Counted from the stretch's first letter, positions 23,125 through 35,347 are shown. The stretch: 64,000 nt of DNA from Dasypus novemcinctus (GCF_030445035.2 NC_080695.1:54515954-54579953); one strand, 5' to 3'. Numbers and translations are program-made. Notes: a model not told the origin generated them from the letters alone.

Positions 23125-23215
23125 ATGGGTTCAGAGCAGGAACCACGTGGCCAACAAAACCTAAAATATTTAATCTCTGGCCCTTTACAGAAAAAGTTTG
23201 CCAACTCCTGATATA
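23125..23215 (-). repeat. hAT-type MITE fragment
   Basis: CCTAAAATATTTAATCTCTG, CCTTTACAGAAAAAGTTTGC and CAACTCC are the end of a common mammalian hAT-like element also seen at 30575-30885 and 49225-49830. Confidence 0.6.
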
Positions 23216-23219
23216 GAGT

Positions 23220-24455
23220 ACTGGCCAATGAGCTCCACGGGAAAGTCTGCCGAGGGTGCTTTTGGAAAAGCATTCCTCCCTCTGAAGGAGAAGCCCATTT
23301 TACTGCTGCCTTCTGACTTCCTACTTAGGCACCTGCAGGGAGGAAGTGGTATTTAGAGCTGTGGCAGCCATCTTGTGACTCGGAGGGAAGCTCAGAAGAA
23401 TCATGGAGACACCCACCCCACACCCTGGCATTACTGAACCTCAGAATCACCCTCAGAACTACCTCTGCAGGCTTCTCCATATGTGGGAAAGAGGCTAAGG
23501 GTGGATTCAGTTAAACAATTGAGGTGGGGATAGGGGCTTCTTTAAGAAAAAGAATACAAAAACATGCATAAAATATTGGTATGCATGTGATTATTTATTT
23601 GGAATAAGAAATGCACAACCTGTTACAAATTTAAAAGGCTGACACAGACCACAGAAATCACAAAATCCAGAAAAAGACCATGAAATTGTATTAATTAGCA
23701 ACATGACACACCTCTGCATTACTTTGCTACAGGAAAAGCTTCTGCCTCTAAACTTTTCAGACCCTGTTTCTCTTTCCCTCCTCCCTAGTGTGAGACAGCC
23801 TGTGAACTTGCTCTTTCATGTCTGGTGAGTCAGCACAGCGCAGTGGGATATTCCTGGAAGCCTTTTCTACACCTGGACTCTAAGGAGCAACATAACTATA
23901 CATGGAAAGGGCTGGGAACTTCCTAAATACACCCCACGAAATGCCCTCTAAATGTATCCCCAACTCATCTTACCCTTAGATGGACTCCACGATTACCCAT
24001 GGCCACTGCAGCATCACCAAACACAAGATAAGGGCACATCCAATTGAAAAGAAGCAGTGGTCTTCACCAGTTGTGAGAAAAATAAGTTACTTCTGCAAAT
24101 CTTACAAAAAGCTTATGATCATGTGACCACATTGCTAGGGTCCCTTCCAAGGATTTGAAGGGTCTCCTGCAGGTGAGCGAGGGGTCTGAAGTTTCAGCTT
24201 CATTACCTTCTCTGTAAATCCCCCTCCAAGTGATATTTTTCAAGGAGCTCTTTAGCTTATTTGCACCTGAAAGCATTCCTAAGTGATGCAACGTATCCCT
24301 GCTCATGTAGTCTCACTCCCACGTAGCAGCAGCCTGGCTGAGAGTCAGTGTAGCACAGGTTTTTCTGATCCCTACCCCTAGTCCACTCACAATACTCAGT
24401 GCCTTTCCTCTGGGCATCTGCCATTCTTCACATCTGAATCACGCAACTTATTAAG
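23220..24455. other. Unannotated intergenic stretch
   Basis: No gene or clear repeat is seen. The minus-strand 80-codon frame at 24064-24306 has no recognisable feature. Confidence 0.45.
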
Positions 24456-24459
24456 TTGA

Positions 24460-24610
24460 TTTGCAATGGCCTATTTATTTACTTTTCTGTACCACTAGAC
24501 TCTAAGCTCTGTGAGGGCAGGAACCATTTCTTTCTTGTTCCCCACCACCCCCACTGTATCTCCAGCACCAGGCTATGACCTAAAATAAATACTAAGAAAC
24601 CATATGCCAG
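24460..24610 (+). repeat. L2 3' end fragment
   Basis: TAGACTCTAAGCTCTGTGAG, GGGCAGGAACC, CTGTATCTCCAGCACC and AATAAATACT follow the L2 3' end. Confidence 0.7.
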
Positions 24611-26085
24611 TTATGCAGCAGGTGCTCACTAAATAGGAGATGTTTAATCATCGTTATTACCAGCCCCTAGGTTACAAACCTCTACAGAGATATCTGAGTG
24701 ATTTTCATTTGCTTTCCAATCTGTGCAGAATTTCAGCCACTTTCGACATCTATATTTCCGATTAACAAACTAGATATCATTATTTAAATCAGGGCTGGTT
24801 CTCAGAATGACCCTTTGAATGTCTCTGAAATTAAGTGTGGACTTCAGCACCTTTGCATGATAAAATCAAAGCAGAGAAATTGATTCCCATTAAGTGACCT
24901 TTTAAAAAGCAAAGAATAAAAACATCTTGAGCTGAAAGCAGTCTTCTGAATACTGGGGACATTCGCAACTAACTTATTTGAGTATTTCCTTCCCTTCCTT
25001 GGCTTCAAAGGCAGAATCCCGGGGCTGGGAGAAAAGTCAGCATGAAGTTTGCTGGAGGAAACTAGAGAAACTGTAGAACATCGCCTTGCAGACCCTTTGG
25101 GATGGGCTGGAGGAGAAAGATTGCATCAACTCAGGGCTGGAGTCTGTCCTTCAGGAGCCTGAAGCATCCCCAAGACTACACTTGGAATGCTGACTCTTCC
25201 CAATGTACTACAGGGACATCCCCTCTCTTCTGGAATGGTTTTACCCCTAAACGGTAAGCCTAACTCTAATCCAACCTCTTGAACTAACATCTCTTTTACA
25301 GGAAAGACTGGACAAAGAAGGAAGCAATCAGACAAGTTCAGAAGGAGGATCTTTCACAAGACAACTGGCCTGGTTCTTTTAAAAGATCATTTTTATTCAA
25401 TGTCACTGAATTAAAAAAAATAAAAAGGAAAGAGGCAGAAGGACGATTCTGAATTAAAAGAGACAGCATCAAATGTAAATTATGACTCTTAATGACATCC
25501 TAGTTGGAGAAAACAAATAGTCATAAAATATACTCTTGAGACAATTGGGGCAATTTGAATGTGGACTGGATATTTGATGACAGTATGGCATTATTGTTAA
25601 TTGACTTAGGCGTGATACTGGTAGCGAGATTGTGTGGGAGAATGGCCTTATTCCTATGAGATAGGAATATTTAGGGATAAAGTGTCTGTGGTGTCTGGAT
25701 AATATTTTCAAGTGGTTCAAAAAAATAAAATAAGAGAGCACAAAAATGGCTAAGTGTTAGCAACTGCTGAATCTCAAAGTAGATTCTACAGATGACTGGC
25801 ATTCACCGTGTCATCTTTTTCACCCTTTATGGATATTTGAAAGTCTTCTTAATAGGACATTGGAGTAAAAAACATTATGATCCATCCCTGTCGTTTTTCT
25901 TACGTAATTCAAAATAGAAACATCAAAAGGAAGGTAAGGAAGTACAACAAAACTCTCATTTTCCCATAATGACAACTTCACTGCTTTTATCCAAATGTCA
26001 AATATCTCCCAAATAATTTGCGGGGGAGACTCCCCTGTTTTGCTACTGCCGGAAACCCTATTGGGAAATCTGGCCCTTATCCTGC
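24610..26085. other. Unannotated intergenic stretch
   Basis: Mixed unique-looking DNA. No splice-flanked open frame or motif is recognised. Confidence 0.45.
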
Positions 26086-26089
26086 TCAT

Positions 26090-26235
26090 TTATTTAGCAA
26101 ACAATTATTTGCTCAACAAATATTTATATCTTGATTTCTGCCAAGTGCCAGGCATCGTGTTTGGTTCTGAGGATACAAAGGTTAAAAAACACGATCAGTG
26201 CTCTCAAGGAATTTACACTCGGAGAGGAGTGGGGA
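26090..26235 (-). repeat. L2 3' end fragment, antisense
   Basis: CTGCCAAGTGCCAGGCATCG, GGTTCTGAGGATACAAAGG and GAATTTACACTCGGAG are the reverse L2 3' end. Confidence 0.65.
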
Positions 26236-26845
26236 AGAGACTGACAAGCAAATCTCCTTCTAGCAAAAGGCACCAGAGGGAGGTCGCACAGCCCCGAGCA
26301 GGAAGGCTTCCCAGCCCGGGCCAGGACTGGCTGAGGCTTGAGGGACGAGGCGCCCTTTGCCCGGGAGGCAAGGGAAGGGCAGGTGTGCCTGGCAGGGGGA
26401 CAGTGTGGATGCAGGGAGGGCAGGGACAGCGGCTGCCTGCTGGGGCCTGGCCGTGCCCTGCGTGGTTAGAACGGGGCTGGATCCCGAGAGCAAGCCCGAG
26501 AAGTAGGCGGGGACCGGAGGAGGGGGTGAGGCGTGAGGGGCTTCCGAAAGCCTTCTTCTGCCCAGTTTAGAAGCGGGGGGCTCTCCTGATGGGAAATGGA
26601 TTTTGAGGGGGGCATGTCCTCCGGCAGCCAGGCGGAGGCCGTTTTGGAGGAGGCCAGGCTCAATGCCGTTGGACCAGTTTGGGGGCTGCGTTTACAGGGC
26701 AAGCCTGAGCCAGGAATGGGGCGGGAGGCAGAGGTGGGTGCGCCCACATTCTGGAGGTGGAACCAACCGGACTTCCTGATTATAGGTCGGGCAGAATGAC
26801 AGGGGGCAGGCAGGCTCCCAGGTTCCAGGCCAGGAGGGCGGGTGG
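26236..26845. other. GC-rich flank of the minisatellite
   Basis: GC content rises sharply in this stretch ahead of the tandem array. The plus-strand 191-codon frame (25995-26570) crosses the L2 piece and is not credible as a gene. No promoter motif stands out. Confidence 0.4.
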
Positions 26846-28233
26846 AAGGAGGAGGGCCCCAGCCAGGGAAAAGGGCACCAGGTAGGGAGGAGGGCCCCAG
26901 GTAAGGAGGAGGGCCCCAGGTAGGGAGGAGAGCCCCAGGTAGGGAGGAGGGCCCCAGGTAGGGAGGAGAGCACCAGGTACGGAGGAGGGCTCCAGGTAGG
27001 GAGGAGGGCCCCAGGTAGGGAGGAGGGCTCCAGCCAGGGAGGAGGGCTCCAGCCAGGGAGGAGGGCCCCAGGTAAGGAGGAGGGCACCAGGTAGGGAGGA
27101 GGGCCCCAGGTAGGGAGGAGGGCTCCAGCCAGGGAGGAGAGCACCAGGTACGGAGGAGGGCTCCAGGTAGGGAGGAGGGCATCAGGTAGGGAGGAGGGCC
27201 CCAGGTACGGAGGAGGGCTCCAGGTAGGGAGGAGGGCCCCAGGTAGGGAGGAGGGCTCCAGCCAGGGAGGAGGGCTCCAGGTACGGAGGAGGGCTCCAGG
27301 TAGGGAGGAGGGCCCCAGGTAGGGAGGAGGGCTCCAGCCAGGGAGGAGGGCTCCAGCCAGGGAGGAGGGCCCCAGGTAAGGAGGAGGGCTCCAGCCAGGG
27401 AGGAGAGCACCAGGTACGGAGGAGGGCTCCAGGTAGGGAGGAGGGCCCCAGGTAGGGAGGAGGGCCCCAGGTATGGAGGAGGGCTCCAGGTAGGGAGGAG
27501 AGCACCAGGTAGGGAGGAGGGCACAGTGAGGGAGCAGGGCCCCAGCCAGAGAGGAGGGCTCCAGCCAGGGAGGAAGGCTCCAGCCAGGAAGGAGGGCATC
27601 AGATAGGGAGGAGGGCATCAGGTAGGGAGGAGGGCACAGTCAGGGAAGAGGGCCCAGCCAGGGAGGAGGGCCCCAGGTAAGGAGGAGGGCCCCAGGTAGG
27701 GAGGAGAGCACCAGGTAGGGAGGAGGGCCCCAGGTAAGGAGGAGGGCACCAGGTAGGGAGGAGAGCACCAGGTAGGGAGGAGGGCCCCAGGTAAGGAGGA
27801 GGGCCCCAGGTAGGGAGGAGGGCACAGTGAGGGAGCAGGGCCCCAGCCAGAGAGGAGGGCTCCAGCCAGGGAGGAAGGCTCCAGCCAGGAAGGAGGGCAT
27901 CAGATAGGGAGGAGGGCATCAGGTAGGGAGGAGGGCACAGTCAGGGAAGAGGGCCCAGCCAGGGAGGAGGGCTCCAGGTAGGGAGGAGGACTCCAGGTAG
28001 GGAGGAGGGCATCAGGTAGGGAGGAGGGCTCCAGTTAGGGAAGAGGGCACTGTCAGGGAGGAGGGCACCAGCCAGAGAGAAGGTGTCCAGCCAGGGAGGA
28101 GGGCCCTAGGTAGGGAGGAAGGCACAGTCAGGGAGAAGGATACCAGGTAGGGAGGAGGGCTCCAGCCAGGGAGGAGGGCCCCAGGCAGGGAGGAGGGCAT
28201 CAGGTAGGGAGGAGTGCCCAGCCAGGGAGGAGG
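26846..28233 (+). repeat. 1.4-kb minisatellite, 19-bp unit
   Basis: About 73 units of GCCCCAGGTAGGGAGGAGG and variants (CCAGCCAGGG, CATCAGGTAGGG, CACAGTCAGGG) lie head to tail. The plus strand is very G-rich. A 150-bp block with the CACAGTGAGGGAGCAGGG variant recurs 301 bp later (27521 and 27822), so parts of the array were duplicated as a block. Because 19 is not divisible by 3, three units give a 57-bp/19-residue period, which keeps minus-strand frames open for up to 377 codons. These are translated repeat, not genes. Confidence 0.97.
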
Positions 28234-28239
28234 CAAGAG

Positions 28240-29530
28240 ATGACATTAGGCCAAACGAAGGGGGTTGTGGTTATGTTGATGGGTTGCTAATGAGCCGAGG
28301 AGCATACAGAACCAGCCTTCCCATGCCCTCTACCATTCCTAGCTCCAAGGGTTTGCTTTGGTCGTCTCCCCTGCCTAGAGGCCACTAGCCTTGCTCTGCC
28401 TACCCAAACCAGCCAATCCTTAATTCTTTTTTTTTTTTTTCCTTTCTGTATACATGGTAGATGTTTATCACCAATAGAGCTGACGGCACGTCTTCCCTCT
28501 GCTCCAGCACGTACAGATTCAACCGGCCCTCCTCCCAGCCCACACCCTCACTGCGCCCTTGGTGGGGTCCCTCAGCACCTCCAGGTAGAGAAGCCCTGGC
28601 TGTCCATCCTTAATTCTCGACTCTTCATTCTTTCTTACCTCCACCCTTCCTCACCACTACCTCAAATACCTTTGATCCATGATCCCCTGAGCTCAGTTTG
28701 ACACCAGCCTCTTAGCTCTCCAATTTCCCTCCCTTCCCCATAACCCCAAAGCTGCCAGAGAACTCTCCTGGAAACTAAGGTGACTCCTCACCTTCCCAGG
28801 GACTCCTCTCCTTGTTCTGTCTGGGTCTCACAGCTCCTACGCCTGTGTGTGTTTTAGTCACTCTGCACTGAAGGAAAGGCTCCACGTGTTAGAAAAGACA
28901 CAGCCCAGTCCAGGGAGAAACGGGCCCTGACTTTGGGCCTTGGAGGATAGACTGGAGAGGAGCGTGCTGTACATCCAGCTACAGGAACAGCTTCTGCTGC
29001 TGCTGAGGAAATGCCAGTCCAAGTTGAATGACCTTCTAGATTGTCAAGAGAAGCCAGAAATCTGTGCTTTTTAATGGGACATCTGGTTTTTAAATGTGGA
29101 CAACCAATTCCAAAAATTTAAAACCCCACACAAGGGAAACACTTTCAGAACCTCAGGACGTATCGCCCCTTGAACTTTTCCCCCTCCTTCTTCCATGCAG
29201 CATCCCACTCCCAGCCAGAGTGACACCCGGCTGGCGCCCCTCTGACTTTGCTCCCATGATGCCCCTGGCAAGAAGGAGGCTTCTCTCTGCTGCCTTCATC
29301 CCTCCTGTCTCAAGCCACCTGTCCTTTGGCTCTTAACCTAGGTCACCTTAGGTCGTCTCTTCTTTCACTTGGACCCTGTCCTCTCTTTCCATCTAGACTG
29401 GAAGTGTAATGAACTTGAAGCTTTTGGAAAGCTGCTGCTTCCTCTGCCTTCTTGTCCCATTCGTTCGGCCCCAGCCCTCCTCTTTCAAGCCTTTCCTCTA
29501 GTACCACCTCCTCCAGAATGTTCAGAACAG
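28240..29530. other. Unannotated intergenic stretch
   Basis: Contains a poly-T run near 28429. The pieces look unique, with no coding signals I can support. Confidence 0.45.
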
Positions 29531-29534
29531 GCCA

Positions 29535-29765
29535 ATCCATAGCCATAGAAAGTACATTAATGGTTGCCTAGGGCTGGGAGAATTGGTGGGAAATAAAGAG
29601 TGACTGCTACTGGGTACAGGGTTTCCTCTTCAGGCGATGAAAATAGTCCCAAATTGATTGAGGTGATGCTTATACAACTTTGTGCATATACCAAAAAGTA
29701 ATAAATTGTAAACTTTAAATGAGTGAATTTTATGGTATGTGAATTATATCTCTACAGGGCTATTA
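29535..29765 (+). repeat. L1 3' end fragment
   Basis: CATTAATGGTTGCCTAGGGC, GAATTGGTGGGAAATAAAGA, GATGAAAATAGTCCC and GTAAACTTTAAATGAGTGAA follow the L1 3' UTR. Confidence 0.75.
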
Positions 29766-30425
29766 TATATATCAAAAAGAACAGAACAATTTATCTTGTA
29801 CTTAGGGCTCCTTTATTGATATAAAAAAGTTAGGAAGAAATACACAAAAATAAGTAAACAGAAGTATTTATAGGTAAGTATTTAATTTGGTCAACTTTGA
29901 TTAAATGGAGGGATTTCATTTTTTTTGAAAATGGAAATATCATTTCCAGGATAATTAATAAATCCCAAATATAAAATATAAAGTGATATCATAAAAAATA
30001 TTTTCACTCAGTATACACAATTTACTTTCCAAGCAAGCTAAATGATTATTTATGTCAAATCAGCCTTATTATTTCCAAGGCTTTTATATGATAACAAAGA
30101 CAATAATTAATAATTATAAATAAAAAGATTTGTATTTTATAAAGTTTGGTGTTCTCACATATAAAAGATATCTAATATAGAAAATGTTCCGCTTGAAAAT
30201 GAATTTTTGTACAGCAACTTTAATAACAATGCATTCTCTGTAAGAGAAGAGTAATGGACATTTTTTTACAGTTTAAGAACGCTTGTTCTTTTCAGGTTAT
30301 TTGCTGAAAAACACTATCAATCTCAAAGAGGGTGATTTTTAAGTCTCACTCTTCTGGTCAAAGTTGTGTACAATTTATTCTGGTTTTCAAGACATTAAGC
30401 TGCAGACTTTACATAAATCATTAAA
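29765..30425. other. AT-rich intergenic stretch
   Basis: Low-GC, low-complexity-leaning DNA with no gene. Confidence 0.5.
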
Positions 30426-30429
30426 TTTA

Positions 30430-30560
30430 TATCATCACAACCCTCCTGCAGAGTAATATTTGTTTTCTGCATCTTATGGACAGAAAACTGGATCTCAGAC
30501 AGGTGGTGTAATTTCCCCAAATTCTCACTGATAAATGTCAGACCTGGAGTTTAAATCCAA
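30430..30560 (-). repeat. MIR-like fragment
   Basis: CATCTTATGGACAGAAAACTGGATCTCAGA and TGATAAATGTCAGACCTGGA follow an inverted MIR core, diverged. Confidence 0.5.
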
Positions 30561-30574
30561 CTTTCTTTGATCCT

Positions 30575-30885
30575 AACAGTAAATATTTTGGCTTGGCAGG
30601 CCATCCAGCCACTGCAACTGCTCAACTTTCCCATTGTAGCGTGAAAGCACCCACAAACAACACATAACTAGATAAGATGGCTATGTTCCCATAAAACTTT
30701 ATTTATGGACACCAAAATTTGCATTTTATATCATTTTGCACATCATGAAATAATATTCTTCTTTCATTTCTTGTCCCCAGAAATTTCAAAATATAAAAAT
30801 TATTAAGTCACAGGCCATACAAAAACAAAGGCACGCCAGATTTGACCCAAGAGCCATATAGTTTGCCAACTCCTGGTTTTGATCA
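30575..30885 (-). repeat. hAT-type element with internal sequence
   Basis: Both ends of the hAT-like repeat are seen: TGGCTTGGCAGGCCATCCAG on the left and GCCATATAGTTTGCCAACTC on the right. About 130 bp between 30,725 and 30,810 looks inserted or unusual for the family. Confidence 0.6.
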
Positions 30886-31197
30886 CCACAAGGTCCCGAA
30901 ATCCATTGTCTACAGTGGACAGGCAGATAATGAAATGAGTGAAACAGGCCAGGTATAAGCATTGGGAATTGGTGGGGTCTGTGGCTAATGGAATAATCCA
31001 TGCCTTCTTCAGGGAAGCACCTATTCAATTCCAGCAGTTGTCACCATGTGAGAATGTGGGCCCAGGGTTACCAGTCCTTCCAGGTTTTCATAGAAGAGAA
31101 GCTGGAAACTCAGATTTTTATCTGAAATTTCCCACTTTCAATATTGACAGCAAATCCAAATTTCTTAAAGAAAATACTGTCCATCAAAACACACCTT

Positions 31198-31560
31198 GGG
31201 GGAAGTAGATGTGACTCAAGCAGTCGGGTTCCCATCTACCATGGGGAGGTCCACGGTTCAATTCCTGGGAACTCCTGGTGAAGGAAAGCTGGCCCGTGCC
31301 ATGAGCTGGCCTGAGTGGAGAGCTGGCACAGCAAAATGACACAGCAGAAAGAGACACAGAGGAGAGGCAATGGAAACTCAGCAGACCAAGGAGCTGAGGT
31401 AATGCAAGAGATTGAGCACCTCTTTCCCACTCTGGAAGGTCCCAGGATCGGTTCCCAGTGCTGCCTAAAGAGAAAAGAGGCAGACACAGAAGAAGGCACA
31501 GGGAATGGACCCAGAGAGCACACAACATTTTTAAGTTTTAAAAGACACACACACAGAAAA
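31198..31560 (+). repeat. Dimeric DAS-type SINE, 12-bp imperfect TSD
   Basis: Two tRNA-like units, the second starting near 31,385 with GGAGCTGAGGTAATGCAAGA. Flanks AAAACACACCTT (31186-31197) and AAAACGTACCTT (31561-31572) differ at two sites. Confidence 0.85.
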
Positions 31561-31574
31561 AAAACGTACCTTAG

Positions 31575-32745
31575 AAGAAATATGGCCTACCTGTTCCCTG
31601 TTTGCAACCTCTTCACTACAGGTAGATGGATTCTCAACCCTGGCTGATCTTTGGACTCACCTGGGGCTCTTAAAAAAAAAAAGAAACACAGTATCCTGGG
31701 TCTCACCTCCAGAAATCCTCATGTTTTAAAGCCCCCCAGTTGATCCTGTGGTATACCCACTACTGCCTCCTCCTCTTCAGAACACTTCCCTAAGTACATA
31801 CTGAAAGAGGGCAGGTTTCCAGCTGCTCCCAGTCCAAATATCACCTCATTTAACCTCTTGCTGTGCCTACCCCAAAGCTGTTGAATTTAAATACACAAAG
31901 GGTTGGAGACCTTTCTCCTCATAAAACCTTCTACTTTTTAGATACAAAGAATATCTCCCCTCAGCCTGAATAAGGAGCAATATCTTAATGACCAATTGCC
32001 AGTGAGGTAGGAACATTTGGGAAACCCGCCTTGGGGCAGATTTGGGAAACAGCCCAACGGTCTAGTGCCCTGCCCTCTTTAGAATCCGGGGGACCTGGAA
32101 CCCCGGCTGTGGTCCACAGCAGCCCCAGCCACCCACGCAGGCCAATATACAGCCGGAGCTTCCCTTTGCCCTGACCGCAGCCCGGCAGGCCCTGCATTGC
32201 CCAGCCCATCGTCTCAGTCAGGGTTCAAAGCAGAAACACTGAGTTTTAAGGGATTTACTTCAGGAAGTAGATCTTAGCAGAGTTGTGGGAGGAGCTGGGG
32301 AGGGGGAGGTCCGGAGGGAAGCTGGAGGATCACAGGAGGCCTTAGCCAGTCATCCGGGCACCCTCTGTCACCAAAAGAGGTGAAGGGAAGGCGCTGCGGC
32401 AACAGTGGGCCTGGGCTGCTATCTGCCCACAGGGCCAGCGGTCAGAAGAGCTGGGTGTGGAGCAGAGAGCAAGGATACGCTGGAACCCACTGGCGTGTCT
32501 GGGTCTGTCCCTTTCAGCCACGACCTTCAGTAATGGCTGCTGCTTCACTTTGTACCTTCCTTTTCTCAGCCCCATCTAATGGGGAAGAGGATTATGGGAA
32601 ACATCTCCAAACTAACCAAGTGACCCAGTACAAGCCACCACTGGGTCGACTTACCTTTTCTGGGACTGTCTCCCTCTTTCCTGCACTACCCTTCTCTCAG
32701 TTCCCAGAAATTGCCAACTTCTTTCCTACCTCAGGGACCATTTAA
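31575..32745. other. Unannotated intergenic stretch
   Basis: Short MER5-like words occur near 31,625-31,745 (TCTCAACCCTGGCTGATC, CTCACCTGGG). No gene is seen. Confidence 0.4.
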
Positions 32746-33127
32746 AAACATAAAAAACAGCTTTGTATTGTAGTAACATATGTACAACTCAGAATTTCCT
32801 GTTTTAAATCCTTTCAAGTGTATGATTCGGTGGTATCGATTACATTCACAATATTGTGCTACCATCAACAGTATCTGTTACCTGACTTTTTCATCACTCC
32901 AAACAGACAGTGTACCCATAAAGGAACAATCCCCTCTTTGCTTCCCTCATCTCCCAGCCCCTGGTAACCTAAAATCTACTACCTGCATGTAGAAATTTGC
33001 TTCTTCTAGGTATTTCATATAAGTGAGAGTATATATTTGTTTATTGTGTGTCTGGCTTCTTTAACTCAACATGATGTCTTTAAGATTCATCCATGTTGTA
33101 GCATATATTGGAACCTTATTCCTTTTT

Positions 33128-33594
33128 TATTTTTAGTTTATATTTACTTAATATATGTCATCTATTTTCAGTTTTATTCCTGCCCCCCCCCCCCCCCAGA
33201 GAAGCTCCCTCATCTGTTTGTTCATTGTTTGTGCTCATTATCTGCTTGTTGTCTGTTTTTTCTTTAAGAGGCAGTGGGAACAAAACCCAGGACCTCCTAT
33301 GCAGGAGGCCAGCACCCAACTGCTTGAGCCACATCTGCTCCCTGCTCATTTTGTTTTTGTTCGCTGTCTGCTCTTTGCTTACTTGTTGTCTTGCTCATTG
33401 TTGGATTTTTGTGCTCATTGTCTGCTCATTGTTGTTGGAGGTTTTTTTTGCTTCTTGTCTGCTTGTTGTTGTTGTTTTTCATATTGTCTGCTCATTGTTT
33501 GTTTATCTTCTTCAGGAGGCACCAGCAACCGACCCTGGAACCTCCCATGTGGGAGGTAGGTGCTCAACTGCCTGAGCCACATCCACTTCCCTTC
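33128..33594 (-). repeat. Dimeric DAS-type SINE in L1, 10-bp TSD
   Basis: Antisense dimer with inverted heads ending CCACATCTGCTCCC and CCACATCCACTTCCC. It contains a pure C run near 33182-33197. ATTCCTTTTT flanks it at 33118-33127 and 33595-33604. Confidence 0.85.
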
Positions 33595-33667
33595 ATTCCT
33601 TTTTAAGACTGCAAAATAGCAAGTATCATATATCATTTATCATATCATAGATATATCATGGATGCAC

Positions 33668-34179
33668 TGAAGCTGGGGGAAGTTGGGGGATGATGGATAT
33701 CTCTAGGTTCTTGGCTATGTTACATAAAACAATTTAAGAACATGCTGGTTTAGTTAGGCCAGTAGTTTATTGAGAACAGAATGGGAGAAAAGAACAGACT
33801 GCCACACCCCCAGATGCAGGTGTGTTCTCCTTGGGGCTACCTATATTAGGCTTTGACTTACTCCTCCCTTTCCTAATGTGGGGGGAGGGGCCCCAGCTAC
33901 TTGCTGTTCTGATTGGTTACGCCACCCATCAGTTCCCCAGAGGGCCAACGTTGAGGCCTTGACCCTGGTGAGATCTCCTTCCAATCTCACTCCTTCCAAT
34001 CTCATTCCGAGTGGGGCTCTCACCACGTGGTTTTGCAGAGTTCTCCCAGCAGCCTTCTGGGGGGGGGTGTCTTTCCCTCAGGGTGTTCCCAGGCGGGGTT
34101 CCATGGCCCCATGTTTCATGGCCATGTTTTTTTTCAGGTCTTAGACTCATCTTTCCCTTTCCTAAACTAACCTGCCTCA
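33668..34179 (-). mobile_element. Solo LTR related to the provirus LTRs
   Basis: It shares CTCTAGGTTCTTGGCTATGT, GTTTAGTTAGGCCAGTAG(TTTATT) and TCTGATTGGTTACGCCACCC with the provirus LTRs and ends near CTAACCTGCCTCA. On the minus strand it starts TGAGGCAGGTTAG. Flanking 4-mers GCAC and ATAC could be a decayed duplication. Confidence 0.8.
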
Positions 34180-34304
34180 ATACCACATTTTGATGATCCA
34201 TTCATCTCTTGATGAACACTTGGCTGGTTTCCGCCTTTTGGCCATTGTGAATAAAGCTGCTATGAATATGGTTGTTCAAGTATCTGTTTGGGTGGACTTT
34301 TACT

Positions 34305-35245
34305 TCCAGTTGAAATGCTATTGGCCTTCATCAACTCCTCCTTTATCTCCTTTTTATCATCCTCTAGGGCCCAAATTAAATGTCACTTCTCCTGGACTCC
34401 CCATATATTTCGTTACATTTCTCTCATAGTATGTCTTACAACTTGGGGTTGTAGATTTACTCACAGCATCTCTTTCTTGTGCCTGTTTTGAAACCTTTGC
34501 CTGGCATGTAGTAGATGTCCAAAGTCATACTCACTAAATGAATGAACATAATCATTTTCAAGGCAAGTGTTTGATATAGCATGGGGGAGAATTGGTTGCT
34601 TGTCTAATAAATGGCTTCATTTTGCCACATAATTTATGGTCTAAATATAACAAAACAAAACAAAAAAACAATACTTAAAGCCCCTCCCAGCAGGTAAAAA
34701 TCAGCCTTACCACCCACTAACTGGATCCAGGTCCCCCATAGGCCTGGAAAAACCATTTAGAAGCAGTTGCTAAAACTTTATTTGTGGTGTAATGAAATAA
34801 CCAGCTCTCAGCAGGAGTTTTAATGGCTAGCCGGAGAGGACCAGAAAGTTTCTATGGCTTAATGGCTTACACACTTCTCAGCCCTCCATGATCCTTAAAT
34901 ATTGGCATCATTTTCTCTGTGGGAACACTTTATCTGAATAGAATGTTTTTGCTTAAAAAATATTTTTGCAAACTTTCCGGAAAGATATTCCAGACAGTCC
35001 TAACTGTAGTAATAGCAAAATGAGAAGATGCACTTAAAGAGACATGCAAAAGGCTTGACACATAGTAGGCGCTTAAGAAATGGCAGTTTCCTTCCCACAG
35101 CTCTGAGGCTATTTTCTTCTAAGAAATAAAAGTGCTACCACCCTTAGTTTGTTGATTATGAAAATATCACTGAAAGAAATCATCTAGGTAAGGAAAAGAA
35201 TTTTCTTTGGGGAAGATCAAAATGAATTTTTAAAAAGAAGTGCTG
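34305..35245. other. Unannotated intergenic stretch
   Basis: L2-like words near 34,320-34,545 (CAAATTAAATGTCACTTCTC, GGCATGTAGTAGATG) suggest an old L2 in sense orientation. Nothing else is seen. Confidence 0.45.
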
Positions 35246-35248
35246 CAT

Positions 35249-35347
35249 GGGAAGTAGGTGTGGCTCGGTGGTTTGAGTGCCTGCTTCCCATGTGTGAGGT
35301 CCTCGATTCAATCCCCACCACCTCCTAAAGAAAAAAGAAAAAAAAAT
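35249..35347 (+). repeat. Monomeric DAS-type SINE
   Basis: One tRNA-like unit (GGGAAGTAGGTGTGGCTCGG, B-box-like GATTCAATCCCC) with a GAAAAAAG/A-rich tail. Confidence 0.8.

Larger units (their letters stand above)
32750..34300 (-). repeat. L1 3' end, antisense, split twice
   Basis: L1 pieces at 32750-33117, 33605-33667 and 34184-34300 form one colinear antisense L1 3' end, interrupted by a SINE (33128-33594) and a solo LTR (33668-34179). Confidence 0.85.

Noticed and set aside
26466-27599. 377-codon minus-strand open frame, apparently a Pro/Leu-rich repeat protein
   Set aside because: It is the 19-bp minisatellite read on the minus strand. All three phases are open, with no unique domain or splice context.
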